Shown: positions 9,873 through 19,518 of the stretch, in pieces
How positions within the stretch are numbered: position 1 is the first letter of the stretch
Layout: each line of letters begins with the position of its first letter
Assembly (NCBI GenBank): GCA_024401495.1
Contig: JAKSKW010000002.1
Coordinates: 60,619 to 124,618 of the forward strand
Source of the DNA: Paludibacteraceae bacterium
Lineage (GTDB): Bacteria; Bacteroidota; Bacteroidia; Bacteroidales; Paludibacteraceae
Reading direction: 5' to 3'
Length of the DNA stretch: 64,000 bases
Notes under the pieces: generated by a model
Databases searched by the model: none
What the model was told of the DNA's origin: nothing
Seen by the model: only the letters and a program-made list of their open reading frames with translations
Translations under genes and position numbers: made by a program

Positions 9873-11063
9873 ATGGCAAAAATTTTAGTAGTTGACGACG
9901 AGAGAAGTATCCGAAATTCAATGAAGGAAGTTCTTGGATTTGAAGGACACACAGTGACTCTCGCGGAAGACGGAGAAAGCGGATTGAAAGAGGCAGAGAA
10001 AGAGCAGTTTGATCTTGTGTTTTCGGACATTAAGATGCCGAAGATGGATGGTATCGAGCTACTTGCGAAGATGAGACAGTTGCAACCGTCTACCAAAATG
10101 ATATTGATTTCAGGACACGGCACCATTGAGACTGCCGTGCAGTGTATGCGCAACGGAGCCTTCGACTTCATTGAGAAGCCGATGAACTTGAATCGTCTGC
10201 TACAGGCGGTAAAAGAGGCGATGTCGAGCGAAAGTACCGAAGGAAGCAATCTTCGTGCCACTATTTCAAACGGTGTGAAGAAGGCTACTGGAGGTTCGTC
10301 TAACGAGCGTGAGATGGTCGGCAATAGTGATCAGATTAACCATCTACGTGCGTTGATTGATAGAGTGGCTCCAACCGATGCCAGAGTGCTCATCACAGGA
10401 GAGAACGGAACTGGTAAGGAGGTTGTCGCTCATCAGATATATGCAAAGAGTGGAAGGGCAAACAAACCATTTATTGAGGTTAACTGTGCGGCAATTCCGT
10501 CGGAGCTGATCGAAAGTGAGCTTTTCGGACATGAGAAGGGAGCCTTCACGTCGGCTTTGAAGCAGAGAATTGGAAAATTCGAGCAGGCAGACGGGGGTAC
10601 TCTATTCCTTGATGAGATCGGAGATATGAGTTTGGCAGCCCAGACAAAAGTGTTGCGAGTGCTACAGGAGGGCGTGCTGACGAGAGTCGGAGGCGATAAG
10701 GCGATAAAAGTAGACGTGAGAGTGATTGCGGCTACCAACAAGAACCTTAAGCAAGAGATTGAGAAAGGCAACTTCAGAGAAGACCTTTACCACCGTTTGA
10801 GCGTCATTCCATTGTGTGTGCCGCCATTAAGAGAGCGCAAGGATGACATCCCATTGCTTGTTGAACATTTTATAAGCAAGTATGATGCGGCGACCGGCCA
10901 GAAACACAAGTTTGATAAGGCAGCGATGACACATCTTCAATCGTTTGAGTGGAACGGAAATATCCGAGAGCTGAAGAATGTAGTAGAGCGACTCGCGATC
11001 CTATGTAACGATGCGATTACAGAGGAGGATGTGAAGAACTACGCGAGACCAGTCTTTTTGTAA
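9873..11063 (+). CDS. Sigma-54-interacting response regulator lacking an HTH
   Basis: This NtrC-family protein of 396 residues has a receiver domain (LVVDDERS; phospho-acceptor Asp about 52 in FSDIKMPKMDG) and an AAA+ domain. The AAA+ domain has Walker A GENGTGKE at about 176, the sigma-54 contact loop as GAFTSA at about 223, and Walker B GGTLFLDEIGD at about 242. The protein stops at NDAITEEDVKNYARPVFL, at the end of the AAA+ lid, so there is no Fis-type DNA-binding domain. A hairpin follows the stop at once, and I see no HTH coding sequence behind it. It may activate sigma-54 holoenzyme from solution, as known for HTH-less members such as Helicobacter FlgR. No sensor kinase gene is adjacent. 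Confidence 0.88.
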   Translation: MAKILVVDDERSIRNSMKEVLGFEGHTVTLAEDGESGLKEAEKEQFDLVFSDIKMPKMDGIELLAKMRQLQPSTKMILISGHGTIETAVQCMRNGAFDFIEKPMNLNRLLQAVKEAMSSESTEGSNLRATISNGVKKATGGSSNEREMVGNSDQINHLRALIDRVAPTDARVLITGENGTGKEVVAHQIYAKSGRANKPFIEVNCAAIPSELIESELFGHEKGAFTSALKQRIGKFEQADGGTLFLDEIGDMSLAAQTKVLRVLQEGVLTRVGGDKAIKVDVRVIAATNKNLKQEIEKGNFREDLYHRLSVIPLCVPPLRERKDDIPLLVEHFISKYDAATGQKHKFDKAAMTHLQSFEWNGNIRELKNVVERLAILCNDAITEEDVKNYARPVFL

Positions 11064-11071
11064 CACGGCGG

Positions 11072-11091
11072 AGACGCAAGAACTCGCGTCT
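11072..11091 (+). terminator. Short hairpin after the response regulator
   Basis: The arms AGACGC and GCGTCT are separated by 8 bases and followed by TATATTATC. The T run is poor, so terminator strength is uncertain. Confidence 0.45.
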
Positions 11092-11170
11092 TATATTATC
11101 GAAAAGGTGTTATTTGGCATTTTCGCGTCGTTTTTATGCTTATTCTTAATGCTAATGAGCATAAAGTTTT

Positions 11171-11179
11171 TATTTTTGC
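11171..11179 (+). promoter_or_regulatory. -7 promoter element of the cellobiose cluster
   Basis: TATTTTTGC matches TAnnTTTGC, 72 bases before the GH94 start. No clear TTG was found at -33. Confidence 0.45.
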
Positions 11180-11251
11180 ATGCCCGAAATTGGATTTTTA
11201 ATCTTGAAATTGGGTTTAGTTTAGAAAATTTAAAAATTAATATAATTAAAC

Positions 11252-13738
11252 ATGGATTTTGGACATTTTGACGATGCGAACCGTGAGTTCGTCATCACCA
11301 ATCCCGCAACCCCATTCCCTTGGATCAACTACCTTGGAAATGAGGATTTTTTTGGTTTGATCTCAAACACAGCCGGAGGTTATGATTTCTACAAGGACGC
11401 TAAGTTCCGTCGTATCACACGTTACCGTTACAACGGAGTTCCTATGGACAACGGTGGTCGTTACTTCTACATCAACGACAACGGTACAGTATGGAACCCA
11501 GGATGGAAGCCTTGCAAGACTCCGCTAGATTCTTACGAGTGCCGCCACGGTATGAACTACACAAGAATCACTGGTTCAAAGAACGGTATCGAGGCATCAG
11601 TATTGTTCTTCGTTCCATTGAAGACATGGGCTGAGGTTCAGAAGGTGACATTGAAGAACACAACTACATACGCAAAGAAGATCAAGTTGTTCTCTTTCGC
11701 AGAGTGGTGTTTGTGGAACGCAGCTACAGATATGGAGAACTTCCAGCGTAACTGGTCTACAGGTGAGGTTGAGATCGACGGTAGCGTAATCTACCACAAG
11801 ACAGAGTATAAGGAGCGTCGTGATCACTACGCATACTACGCAGTGACAAATGCAAAGATCGACGGTTACGATACAGACCGTGAGTCATTCATCGGTCTAT
11901 ACAATGAGTTCGCTGATCCTCAGTGTGTAATGGCAGGTAAGCCAGCTAACTCATTGGCACACGGATGGTCTCCAATCGCATCTCACTACATCGAGGTTGA
12001 GCTTCAGCCAGGTGAGAGCAAAGACTACATCTTCGTTCTTGGATACGTTGAGAACAAGCAGGAGGAGAAGTTCTCTAAGGAGGACATCGCACGTAAGAAG
12101 AGCGGTGAGTTGATTTCTTCTCAGGATTCAGACGTAACACTAGTAAACAAGAAGAAGGCACAGGAGCTAATCAAGAGATTCTCTACAGTTGCTGCTGTTG
12201 ACGCTGCATTCGCAGAGTTGGCTAACATGTGGGATATCCTTCTTGACAAGTATGTTGTTAAGTCAGAGGATGACAAGCTTAACCGTATGGTTAACATCTG
12301 GAGCCAGTACCAGTGTATGATCACATTCAACTTCTCTCGTTCAGCTTCATTCTTCGAGAGCGGTGTTGGTCGTGGTATGGGATTCCGTGACTCTAACCAG
12401 GACTTGGTTGGTTTCGTTCACCAGATTCCTTCTCGTGCTCGCGAGCGTATAATTGATATCGCATCTACTCAGTTCCCTGACGGAGGTTGCTACCACCAGT
12501 ACCAGCCACTAACTAAGCACGGTAACAATGACATCGGTGGAGGATTCAACGATGATCCATGCTGGTTGATCTTCGGTACTGCTGCATATGTTAAGGAGTC
12601 AGGAGACTTCTCTATCCTTAAGGAGCCAGTTCCATTCGATAACAAGCCAGGTACAGAGGTTTCATTGTTTGAGCACTTGAAGATTTCTTTCAACCACGTT
12701 GTTAACAACCTTGGACCTCACATGTTGCCACTTATCGGTCGTGCTGACTGGAACGACTGTTTGAACTTGAACTGTTTCTCTTGGGATCCAAATGAGTCAT
12801 TCCAGACTACAGAGAACAACTCAGTAGGTTCAAAGGCAGAGTCTTTGATGATCGCAGGTTTGTTCGTAGTAACTGGTAAGGACTATGTAGAGCTATGTAA
12901 GGAGATCGGTGAGACTGCAGAGGCAGAGCGTGCACAGAAGTGCATCGACTCAATGGTTGAGGCAGTTAAGAAGCACGGTTGGGACGGAGAGTGGTACCTA
13001 CGTGCATACGACTTCTACGGAAACAAGATCGGTTCTAACGAGTGTGAGGAAGGAAAGATCTTCATCGAGTCTCAGGGATTCTGTACAATGGCAGGTATCG
13101 GACTTGAGGAAGGTATGGTTGACAAGGCTATCGACTCATGTAAGAAGTATCTTGACTGTGAGCACGGTATGGTACTTAATAACCCTGCTTACACTTCATA
13201 CCATGTTGAGATGGGTGAGATTTCTTCATACCCAGCTGGATACAAGGAGAACGCAGGTATCTTCTGTCACAACAACCCATGGGTTATCATCGGTGAGACA
13301 GTTGCTTCTCGTGGTAACGATGCTTGGGAGTTGTTCCGCAAGATCGCTCCTATGTACTTGAAGGATCAGGCACTTCACAAGGTTGAGCCATACGTAAACT
13401 GCCAGATGGTTGCAGGTAAGGATGCTGCTAAGCCAGGTGAGGGTAAGAACTCTTGGTTGACAGGTACAGCTGCTTGGATGTGGTTGACAGTTTCTCAGTA
13501 TTTGCTAGGTATCAAGCCTTCATACAAGGGATTGGAGATCAACCCATGTCTTCCATCAGACATGAAGCCTTACACTGTAAATCGTAAGTTCCGTGATGCA
13601 GACTACACTATTAGAGTAGTTCCTAATGGTACACAGAAGGGTGTCAAGAAGGTTACTGTTAACGGTAAGGAGATTGCTGGTAACATCGTTCCTATGCAGC
13701 CTGCAGGTACTAAGACTATTGTTGAGGTAGAGATGTAA
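11252..13738 (+). CDS. Cellobiose phosphorylase (GH94)
   Basis: This 828-residue cytoplasmic enzyme matches GH94 cellobiose phosphorylase, which cleaves cellobiose with phosphate into glucose 1-phosphate and glucose. It opens with [20 protein letters not shown] and has the [15 protein letters not shown] and [11 protein letters not shown] motifs. [15 protein letters not shown] at about 496-510 carries the acid Asp of the family. The length is as expected (810-830), and cellobiose rather than cellodextrin or chitobiose is the best substrate guess. Codon use is strikingly biased (GGT, CGT, AAG, AAC, GAG, TAC), as in efp in this window, which points to very high expression. A GH5 lipoprotein and a sugar symporter follow, so imported cellobiose is probably split here. 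A strong terminator follows; downstream genes may need read-through or their own promoter. Confidence 0.93.
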   Translation: MDFGHFDDANREFVITNPATPFPWINYLGNEDFFGLISNTAGGYDFYKDAKFRRITRYRYNGVPMDNGGRYFYINDNGTVWNPGWKPCKTPLDSYECRHGMNYTRITGSKNGIEASVLFFVPLKTWAEVQKVTLKNTTTYAKKIKLFSFAEWCLWNAATDMENFQRNWSTGEVEIDGSVIYHKTEYKERRDHYAYYAVTNAKIDGYDTDRESFIGLYNEFADPQCVMAGKPANSLAHGWSPIASHYIEVELQPGESKDYIFVLGYVENKQEEKFSKEDIARKKSGELISSQDSDVTLVNKKKAQELIKRFSTVAAVDAAFAELANMWDILLDKYVVKSEDDKLNRMVNIWSQYQCMITFNFSRSASFFESGVGRGMGFRDSNQDLVGFVHQIPSRARERIIDIASTQFPDGGCYHQYQPLTKHGNNDIGGGFNDDPCWLIFGTAAYVKESGDFSILKEPVPFDNKPGTEVSLFEHLKISFNHVVNNLGPHMLPLIGRADWNDCLNLNCFSWDPNESFQTTENNSVGSKAESLMIAGLFVVTGKDYVELCKEIGETAEAERAQKCIDSMVEAVKKHGWDGEWYLRAYDFYGNKIGSNECEEGKIFIESQGFCTMAGIGLEEGMVDKAIDSCKKYLDCEHGMVLNNPAYTSYHVEMGEISSYPAGYKENAGIFCHNNPWVIIGETVASRGNDAWELFRKIAPMYLKDQALHKVEPYVNCQMVAGKDAAKPGEGKNSWLTGTAAWMWLTVSQYLLGIKPSYKGLEINPCLPSDMKPYTVNRKFRDADYTIRVVPNGTQKGVKKVTVNGKEIAGNIVPMQPAGTKTIVEVEM

Positions 13739-13753
13739 TTCGTCTTCATAAAG

Positions 13754-13790
13754 AATAAGGGGAGTGTCTTAACAGACTCCCCTTATTTCT
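13754..13790 (+). terminator. Strong terminator between GH94 and GH5
   Basis: The arm AATAAGGGGAGT(g)TCT pairs with AGACTCCCCTTATT around a 4-base loop, followed by TCTATTTATT. Confidence 0.8.
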
Positions 13791-13821
13791 ATTTATTAAG
13801 TCATTCATAAAAGGAAATAAT

Positions 13822-14997
13822 ATGAGAAGACTGATATATGGTTTAGTGTTAATTGCCGCTTTCTTGATGTCTGGTTGTGGACAGAAAGCAGGTGATAACG
13901 TGTCTAAAATTGAAGTAGACACTGTACCTCCAGTGCAGAAACACGGAGCATTGCAGGTAAAAGGCTTGCAACTATGCGATAAAGAAGGCAATCCTGTCCA
14001 GTTGGCAGGTCTAAGCACTATGGGCTATCAGTGGTATGGCCAGTGTTATACAAAGGAGTCTATCACTCAGATGGTGAAAGACTGGCATATTAGTATACTT
14101 CGTCTAGCGATGTATGTAGAAGAGGGTGGTTACAATTACAAACCCGAAATCAGAGAGGAGATGTGTAATCTGATAGATATCTGTGAAGAACTTGGTATTT
14201 ATTGTATTATGGATTGGCATATCCTTACTCCAGGTAACCCTCTTGATCCAAGATATTCGAAAGCAGAGGATTTCTTCAGATATATGGCAAAGCGTAATGC
14301 CAACAAGCAGAATGTTTTGTATGAGATTTGCAATGAGCCTAATGGAAACAAGGTGAATTGGGATACAATCTCTACTTATGCCAATAAGATCATTCCTATT
14401 ATCCACGCTGCATACGACAGTGTAGGTGCTCCTCACCCAATCGTCGTAGTCGGTACTCCTCAGTGGTGTCAATTGGTAGACGCCTGCATTAAGGAGGGTA
14501 GATATCAGGGTAATGGTAAGGATTTGGATGCATATTTGCCAGATTGTGACAATCGTTTGAAATACGACAATGTCATGTACTCATTCCATTTCTACGCTGC
14601 GAGCCATAACGAGGGTTCAGAGAAGGATGGAAAGCCTCATTATTACGACATGTACTCATACTTGTATGATGTCCTTGGTCGTCTTCCTGTATTCTGTACT
14701 GAGTTTGGATGTGTAGAAGCATGGGGTGGTGGCGATGAGGATTTCGACCGCACAGACAAGTGGTTGCTAATGTTGTCAGGTAACAACGCCGGAAAGCAGA
14801 AGGTAAGTTTCTGCAACTGGAGTTTCTGCGACAAAGAGGAGACATCTTCAATTCTTCAGCCAGGCTCATGCAAGGCAAACGAGTGGGATAAGCGTACACC
14901 TGCGGGAGAATACTTGAAGCGAGTATTGAACGTAGTCAACTGTGGAGCTCAGGACACAACAGTCTTGAAGAAATCTAACATTTACATTAAGAAATAA
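13822..14997 (+). CDS. GH5 endo-beta-glucanase-like lipoprotein
   Basis: A 391-residue lipoprotein: signal peptide LIYGLVLIAAFLMSGCG with the lipidated Cys in SGCG, then a GH5 TIM barrel. Catalytic residues read by eye are the acid/base Glu172 in YEICNEPNG and the nucleophile Glu294 in FCTEFG. Also present are the substrate-binding His of MDWHIL and the SFHFYA strand. The N-terminal part of the domain (LQVKGLQLCDKEGNPVQLAG, then STMGYQWYG) fits GH5 cellulases of the subfamily 2 type, although a mannanase cannot be excluded. As a membrane-anchored enzyme it would trim beta-glucan oligosaccharides to cellobiose for the neighbouring symporter and GH94 phosphorylase. Confidence 0.88.
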   Translation: MRRLIYGLVLIAAFLMSGCGQKAGDNVSKIEVDTVPPVQKHGALQVKGLQLCDKEGNPVQLAGLSTMGYQWYGQCYTKESITQMVKDWHISILRLAMYVEEGGYNYKPEIREEMCNLIDICEELGIYCIMDWHILTPGNPLDPRYSKAEDFFRYMAKRNANKQNVLYEICNEPNGNKVNWDTISTYANKIIPIIHAAYDSVGAPHPIVVVGTPQWCQLVDACIKEGRYQGNGKDLDAYLPDCDNRLKYDNVMYSFHFYAASHNEGSEKDGKPHYYDMYSYLYDVLGRLPVFCTEFGCVEAWGGGDEDFDRTDKWLLMLSGNNAGKQKVSFCNWSFCDKEETSSILQPGSCKANEWDKRTPAGEYLKRVLNVVNCGAQDTTVLKKSNIYIKK

Positions 14998-15033
14998 AAA
15001 AGCAAAAATCTTAAATCTAAAAACACAATAATT

Positions 15034-16710
15034 ATGGGTATTATTGATCAAAACAATCACAAATTATCCGTACTTGAGAAGTGCGCGTATGGAGCTGGTG
15101 ATTTGGCATGCAACCTTTTCTGGGGTATTGTATGTATCGCTGGTATGTTCTATTCTGATATTTTCGGATTGGATCCAACTGAGGCTGCAACAATGATGAT
15201 GATCATCAGTTATTTGGATATTGTCATTGATATTTTTATCGGAAGTGCTGCAGATAGATGTAACACGAAGTATGGAAAGTTCCGTCCATGGATTCTATAC
15301 GGATTAGTTCCATTCTGTGTGGCAGGTGTTTTCGCATTCAAAACTCCCGACTTTGCAATCGGAGGTAAGTTGGTTTATGCATACATTACATTCTTCTTGT
15401 TCAGAATTCTTTACGCTGTAGTAAACGTACCTTACGGTGCATTGCTTGGAGTGCTTTCTGAGGATACAGAGGAGAGAGATTCAGTTTCAGCTTATAGAAA
15501 TATCGGTGCACAGATCGGTTTCTGGTTGAGCTTCGCAATGGTTATGAAGTTTGCTCAGTTTATGAAGGAGGCTACAGGAGCTTCTACATCAAATGCATTC
15601 TTCTATGTTGTTTTGATCTACGGTATAGTTGCCTTGATTCTGCTATTCTGCACGTTCAATTTCACAAGAGAGCGTGTAAAGCCAGTTAAGGAGGAGAACA
15701 ACTCATTGAAAGAGGACCTTGGAGACCTTGGAAAGAATCGTCAGTGGTGGTGCCTTTCAGTAGCCGTTCTTGCAATGATTATCTTTACTGCATGTCACAA
15801 CTCTACAGCTGCTTACTACGCTAAGTATTTCTTGGCTGACATTGAGGTAGTTGAGCAGGGAAGCAAGATCGTTGAGATTTCTGAAACTAACGATAATAAA
15901 AAGACTCCTATTTATATCCTTGAGAATGGCAGACACGATACGTCTTCAGTAGGTGTGATCAAGATTGCCGGAGAGGATGTCGCAATAGAAAGATGTTTTG
16001 AGGTAGTTGGTGCTGACGGTAAGTCTGTCAACATTAAGGCTTCGAGAGGTGACGGTGCAGAGCCTCAGATTGGTGATAATTTGAGTTTCTTCAAGTACAG
16101 CATTAAGGGTACTTGTTTGGGTATGCAGGTAGACTGGGAGTTGTTCTACGCTTTGTTCGCATCTATGGGTACACTGTTCACAATCTTAGGAACAATGTTG
16201 ATCAAGCCAATTGTATCTAAGTTTGGAAAGAAGAACACATGGATCGGATGTTTCCTATTGTCTTCTTTGATCTCTATCCTTTTCATGGTTATTCCTAAGG
16301 ATAGCCTTTCTATAATCATCATTCTAAACTGTTTGTTCACATTGATTATCGGACCAACTGGTTTCATCATGTATAGTATGTATGCGGACGTCGCAGATGA
16401 TGCTGAGGTCAAGACTGGTCGTCGTGCTACAGGTTTGATCTATACATCTGCTACAATGGCTCAGAAGCTAGGTTATACAATTGCAAACTCACTTCCTTTG
16501 TATGGTCTAGGTATGGTAGGATTCATTGCAAACGATGTGAACATTACAGGCGATATCAAGGATTCTGTAAAGACAATCTTTGTATTGATTCCGTTGATTG
16601 GTTCTGTCATTGGTATCGTCGCTTTGATTTTCTATACAATTGACCAGAAGAAGATTGAAGAGAATACAAAAGCTCTTGCTCAGATGAGAGAAAAAAGCGT
16701 GGCTGAGTAA
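15034..16710 (+). CDS. GPH-family sugar symporter with periplasmic insertion
   Basis: A 558-residue inner-membrane transporter of the glycoside-pentoside-hexuronide (MelB-like) family. It has EKCAYGAGDLACNLFWG in TM1, IDIFIGSAADRCNTKYGKFRPW in the TM2-3 loop and NVPYGALLGVLSED in TM4. The central cytoplasmic loop (NFTRERVKPVKEENN) and MYSMYADVADDAEVKTGRRATG come later. It is about 80-100 residues longer than usual because a beta-rich stretch of about 95 residues (264-362) is inserted after TM7, in a loop expected to face the periplasm. It follows GH5 by 36 bases and probably imports cellobiose or short beta-glucosides. A terminator ends the cluster. Confidence 0.9.
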   Translation: MGIIDQNNHKLSVLEKCAYGAGDLACNLFWGIVCIAGMFYSDIFGLDPTEAATMMMIISYLDIVIDIFIGSAADRCNTKYGKFRPWILYGLVPFCVAGVFAFKTPDFAIGGKLVYAYITFFLFRILYAVVNVPYGALLGVLSEDTEERDSVSAYRNIGAQIGFWLSFAMVMKFAQFMKEATGASTSNAFFYVVLIYGIVALILLFCTFNFTRERVKPVKEENNSLKEDLGDLGKNRQWWCLSVAVLAMIIFTACHNSTAAYYAKYFLADIEVVEQGSKIVEISETNDNKKTPIYILENGRHDTSSVGVIKIAGEDVAIERCFEVVGADGKSVNIKASRGDGAEPQIGDNLSFFKYSIKGTCLGMQVDWELFYALFASMGTLFTILGTMLIKPIVSKFGKKNTWIGCFLLSSLISILFMVIPKDSLSIIIILNCLFTLIIGPTGFIMYSMYADVADDAEVKTGRRATGLIYTSATMAQKLGYTIANSLPLYGLGMVGFIANDVNITGDIKDSVKTIFVLIPLIGSVIGIVALIFYTIDQKKIEENTKALAQMREKSVAE

Positions 16711-16760
16711 TTTGGCTGGTAAAAAAATTGAAAGACACAGTTAGGTGTGTCAAAAGATAT

Positions 16761-16795
16761 AAGGAGACGCGGGAATTCGCGTCTCCTTTTATTTT
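16761..16795 (+). terminator. Terminator of the cellobiose cluster
   Basis: The stem AAGGAGACGCG / CGCGTCTCCTT has a 6-base loop and is followed by TTATTTT. It is another GAGACG-type stem. Confidence 0.8.
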
Positions 16796-16851
16796 AAGAT
16801 AATTTAGCATTTTTTAATTATATCATAAAAGCATATAATTTTGTTTTTGCG

Positions 16852-16860
16852 TACTTTTGC
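16852..16860 (+). promoter_or_regulatory. -7 promoter element
   Basis: TACTTTTGC lies 23 bases before the ATG at 16884. It overlaps a possible TTG start at 16857, which is therefore rejected. Confidence 0.5.
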
Positions 16861-16883
16861 AAAGTGAAATAGTTTTGAATTTG

Positions 16884-17495
16884 ATGAAGAAGCTTTATAG
16901 CATAGTATTATCTATCCTTGCCTGTTTTTCTTTGAGCAGTTGTATGGAATCCACTTTGGAGGCAAATGCGTTCAAGGCCTTACGACCTGTAATAAAAGAT
17001 CCTTCAAGTTATGAATTAATCTCTATAGAGGCGATTGATTCACTTACTGAATACCAGAATATCGACAATGCGATCAGGCAGCATGAACACATGCAGGAAA
17101 TAACATTGTCGTTGATTGACGAGACAATCAAGAGTGCCGAGGGAAAGAAGGATGTCTCGGATGAGTTAAAGAAAATCGACCAGTATTTTATTGATGTCAA
17201 GACAGACAGCGCGTTGATCTCATTTTTGGATAGGAAACTGGGAATGGCGAACAAATCAAGAGTTTGTGCTGTCAAGTATGCGTATCGTTTCCGTTATCTT
17301 AACGACGCTGGTTTGAAGGCTCCTGGAATGTATTATTTTTGGGCTAAGCCAGACGGTACTGTATTGCAACTGGAGGATAAGGAGGAAAAATTGGATGCGT
17401 CTCCAGTGACTATCCCTGGCTATGAAAAACTGATGGAGGAGGCTATCGATATGGCTATCTTAAAGGAAGATTCCATAGAGGCAAGTTTTCGATAG
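16884..17495 (+). CDS. Lipoprotein of unknown function
   Basis: A 203-residue protein starting MKKLYSIVLSILACFSLSSC, a lipoprotein signal peptide with the Cys at about 20. I do not recognise the family. The body is charged and largely helical (EYQNIDNAIRQHEHMQEITL, then DETIKSAEGKKDVSDELKK). Near the middle it has AVKYAYRFRYLNDAG, which looks like a short beta section. Small lipoproteins of this kind are common in Bacteroidales. It is a single-gene unit between its own -7 element and a bidirectional terminator, convergent with the next gene. Confidence 0.65.
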   Translation: MKKLYSIVLSILACFSLSSCMESTLEANAFKALRPVIKDPSSYELISIEAIDSLTEYQNIDNAIRQHEHMQEITLSLIDETIKSAEGKKDVSDELKKIDQYFIDVKTDSALISFLDRKLGMANKSRVCAVKYAYRFRYLNDAGLKAPGMYYFWAKPDGTVLQLEDKEEKLDASPVTIPGYEKLMEEAIDMAILKEDSIEASFR

Positions 17496-17517
17496 TTTGG
17501 ATATATAAATAAACGAC

Positions 17518-17550
17518 AAAGGCATGCTTTAATCGGCATGCCTTTATTGT
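17518..17550. terminator. Bidirectional terminator
   Basis: The stem AAAGGCATGC / GCATGCCTTT separates two convergent genes and overlaps the stop codon of the minus-strand gene. Confidence 0.75.
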
Positions 17551-18281
17551 TGCTGTGAATTATTTCTTAATGCTTCTCTGTATAATCCTCTCTGCAGTCT
17601 CTTCATCATAGGATAAAAGAGCAGATATGAGACGACGGCACAGACTATAGCGCAAGTGATGGTGACGGCGACGTCAAGCCCCGCGTCGAAAGCCTCTTTA
17701 GAAATGGTTAATCCTAAGATCTTTGACACCTGTTTGAACACATTGAGCAGGAAGAGCCTGACGATGAGTTTTTGAGCCATTCTTTTGATGAATGTCGATA
17801 CTGCCATGCCCAACAGAGATGTCATCGTTCGTTTTATTATCTGGTCGTGTTTGGCTTCATTGCCAAGGGTAATCAACGTGTCTCCCTCTATCTTTTTTTC
17901 GGTATGCTCCTCACTTTTGGGATTGCCATACATGAATACAAGTTTCTGTGTCAAGACGAACACCACGAGCTGAAACTGTAGAAAATCCACCACACAGGCT
18001 GTGTACATAGGCCATCCCGTCTGCGGAATAGCGAGTAGGAATGAAAATGCAGAGACAAATATGCAATGGACGATAACGGCTCTGTTTGAGACCTTTTTTA
18101 CGTCGTCCTTAGGCAATATATCTATTGGGGAACAATTGTCGAAACGACGCTTAAAAACACGCTTTAGGTAGGAATCTCTGTTGACTACAGCAAATGGCAA
18201 ACGTAGGCCAGTCAACAATACACTGTCCCATACTGCAGTCATGCTCTGCACCAACTTCTGTATCCTATTTCTTGTTCCCAT
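17544..18281 (-). CDS. Hypothetical multi-pass membrane protein
   Basis: A 245-residue protein starting at the ATG of MGTRNRIQKLVQS; a TTG two codons earlier is not needed. I do not recognise the family. Three or four hydrophobic segments are visible: AVIVHCIFVSAFSFLLAIP, TACVVDFLQFQLVVFVLTQ, a weaker one around SLLGMAVSTFIKRM, and VAVTITCAIVCAVVSYLLFY near the C-terminus. A charged loop (NPKSEEHTEKKIEGDTLI) lies between the second and third. It lies downstream of rfbB on the same strand, with a palindrome between them. No functional inference is justified. Confidence 0.6.
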   Translation of the reverse strand: MGTRNRIQKLVQSMTAVWDSVLLTGLRLPFAVVNRDSYLKRVFKRRFDNCSPIDILPKDDVKKVSNRAVIVHCIFVSAFSFLLAIPQTGWPMYTACVVDFLQFQLVVFVLTQKLVFMYGNPKSEEHTEKKIEGDTLITLGNEAKHDQIIKRTMTSLLGMAVSTFIKRMAQKLIVRLFLLNVFKQVSKILGLTISKEAFDAGLDVAVTITCAIVCAVVSYLLFYPMMKRLQRGLYREALRNNSQQQ

Positions 18282-18289
18282 ATACAATA

Positions 18290-18318
18290 GTAGAGACGTG
18301 GCAATGCCGCGTCTCTAC
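18290..18318. terminator. GTAGAGACG palindrome downstream of rfbB
   Basis: GTAGAGACGtgGCA pairs with the GCGTCTCTAC side around ATGCC. It lies between rfbB and the next minus-strand gene and is a likely terminator, although the flanking T run is weak. Confidence 0.5.
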
Positions 18319-18344
18319 ATAAATTATCGCTGAATAATAAGTTA

Positions 18345-19487
18345 TTATCTGCCTGAGTACATGTTCTCGTAGTACTTCTCGTACTCACCAGAAGTGATCT
18401 TGTCCATCCACTCCTGATTCTCAAGATACCACTTGACTGTTTTCTCGATACCTTCCTCAAACTGTAGGCTTGGCTCCCAACCAAGTTCGGCCTGAAGTTT
18501 GCGAGAGTCGATAGCGTAACGGGCATCGTGGCCAAGACGGTCTGTAACGTAAGTGATAAGATCCATATCCTCACCCTCTTTTCTGCCAAGAAGACGGTCG
18601 ACAGTGTTGATGACAACCTTGATGATGTCGATGTTCTTCCACTCGTTGAATCCACCGATGTTGTAAGTCTCAGCAATCTTACCATTGTGGAAGATCACGT
18701 CGATTGCACGTGCATGATCTACAACGTAAAGCCAGTCGCGTACATTCTCGCCCTTACCGTATACTGGCAATGGCTTGCGGTGGCGGATATTGTTGATGAA
18801 TAGAGGAATCAACTTCTCAGGGAACTGGTATGGACCGTAGTTGTTAGAGCAGTTTGTCACGATAGTCGGCATGCCGTAAGTGTCGTGGAACGCTCTTACA
18901 AAGTGGTCTGAAGAAGCCTTTGAAGCTGAGTATGGTGAGTGAGGATTATACTTAGTTGTCTCCAAGAAGAAATCCTTGCCGTAAGCCTCGTGGTGCTTGC
19001 CAGAAGAAGCCTTAGTAGTGAATGGAGGCTCAACACCCTCTGGATTTGTCATTTCCAATGCTCCGTAAACCTCGTCAGTGGAGATGTGGTAGAAACGCTT
19101 TCCCTCGTACTTCTCTGGAAGAGACTCCCAGTAAAGCTTTGCAGCCTGAAGCAAAGAAAGAGTACCCATCACATTAGTCTTAGCGAAAGTGAAAGGATCT
19201 TTGATTGATCTGTCGACGTGGCTCTCTGCTGCCAAGTGGATAATTCCGTCGATCTTCTCATCCTGCATAAGTTTGAAGAATGCGTCGAAGTCGCAGATAT
19301 CCATCTTTACGAACTTATAGTTAGGCATTCCTTCGATATCTTTTAGATTCTCAAGGTTGCCGGCGTATGTTAACTTGTCAAGATTGATGATTTTGTAATC
19401 AGGGTATTTGTTTACGAACAAACGAACTACGTGCGATCCAATAAATCCTGCACCTCCTGTAATGACGATGTTTCTTTTGAAATTCAT
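18345..19487 (-). CDS. rfbB: dTDP-glucose 4,6-dehydratase
   Basis: RfbB converts dTDP-glucose to dTDP-4-keto-6-deoxyglucose, the second step of dTDP-rhamnose synthesis for surface polysaccharides. The 380-residue protein has the NAD-binding motif GGAGFIGSH, HLAAESHVDRSI, the catalytic STDEVYG, and YSASK with the SDR Tyr and Lys. The later NNYGPYQFPEKLIPL and GENVRDWLYVVDHARAI motifs are typical. The start is the ATG of MNFKRNIVITGG; an ATG six codons upstream would leave almost no leader after the -7 element at 19519-19527. No other dTDP-rhamnose genes are visible in the window. Confidence 0.95.
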   Translation of the reverse strand: MNFKRNIVITGGAGFIGSHVVRLFVNKYPDYKIINLDKLTYAGNLENLKDIEGMPNYKFVKMDICDFDAFFKLMQDEKIDGIIHLAAESHVDRSIKDPFTFAKTNVMGTLSLLQAAKLYWESLPEKYEGKRFYHISTDEVYGALEMTNPEGVEPPFTTKASSGKHHEAYGKDFFLETTKYNPHSPYSASKASSDHFVRAFHDTYGMPTIVTNCSNNYGPYQFPEKLIPLFINNIRHRKPLPVYGKGENVRDWLYVVDHARAIDVIFHNGKIAETYNIGGFNEWKNIDIIKVVINTVDRLLGRKEGEDMDLITYVTDRLGHDARYAIDSRKLQAELGWEPSLQFEEGIEKTVKWYLENQEWMDKITSGEYEKYYENMYSGR

Positions 19488-19518
19488 ACTATTTTCACTA
19501 TTCAAGTGTATAATTTCT

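Noticed and set aside
12909..13361. Plus-strand frame of 150 codons inside GH94, rich in Arg and Ser
   Set aside because: It arises from the strong codon bias of the GH94 gene read in another frame.
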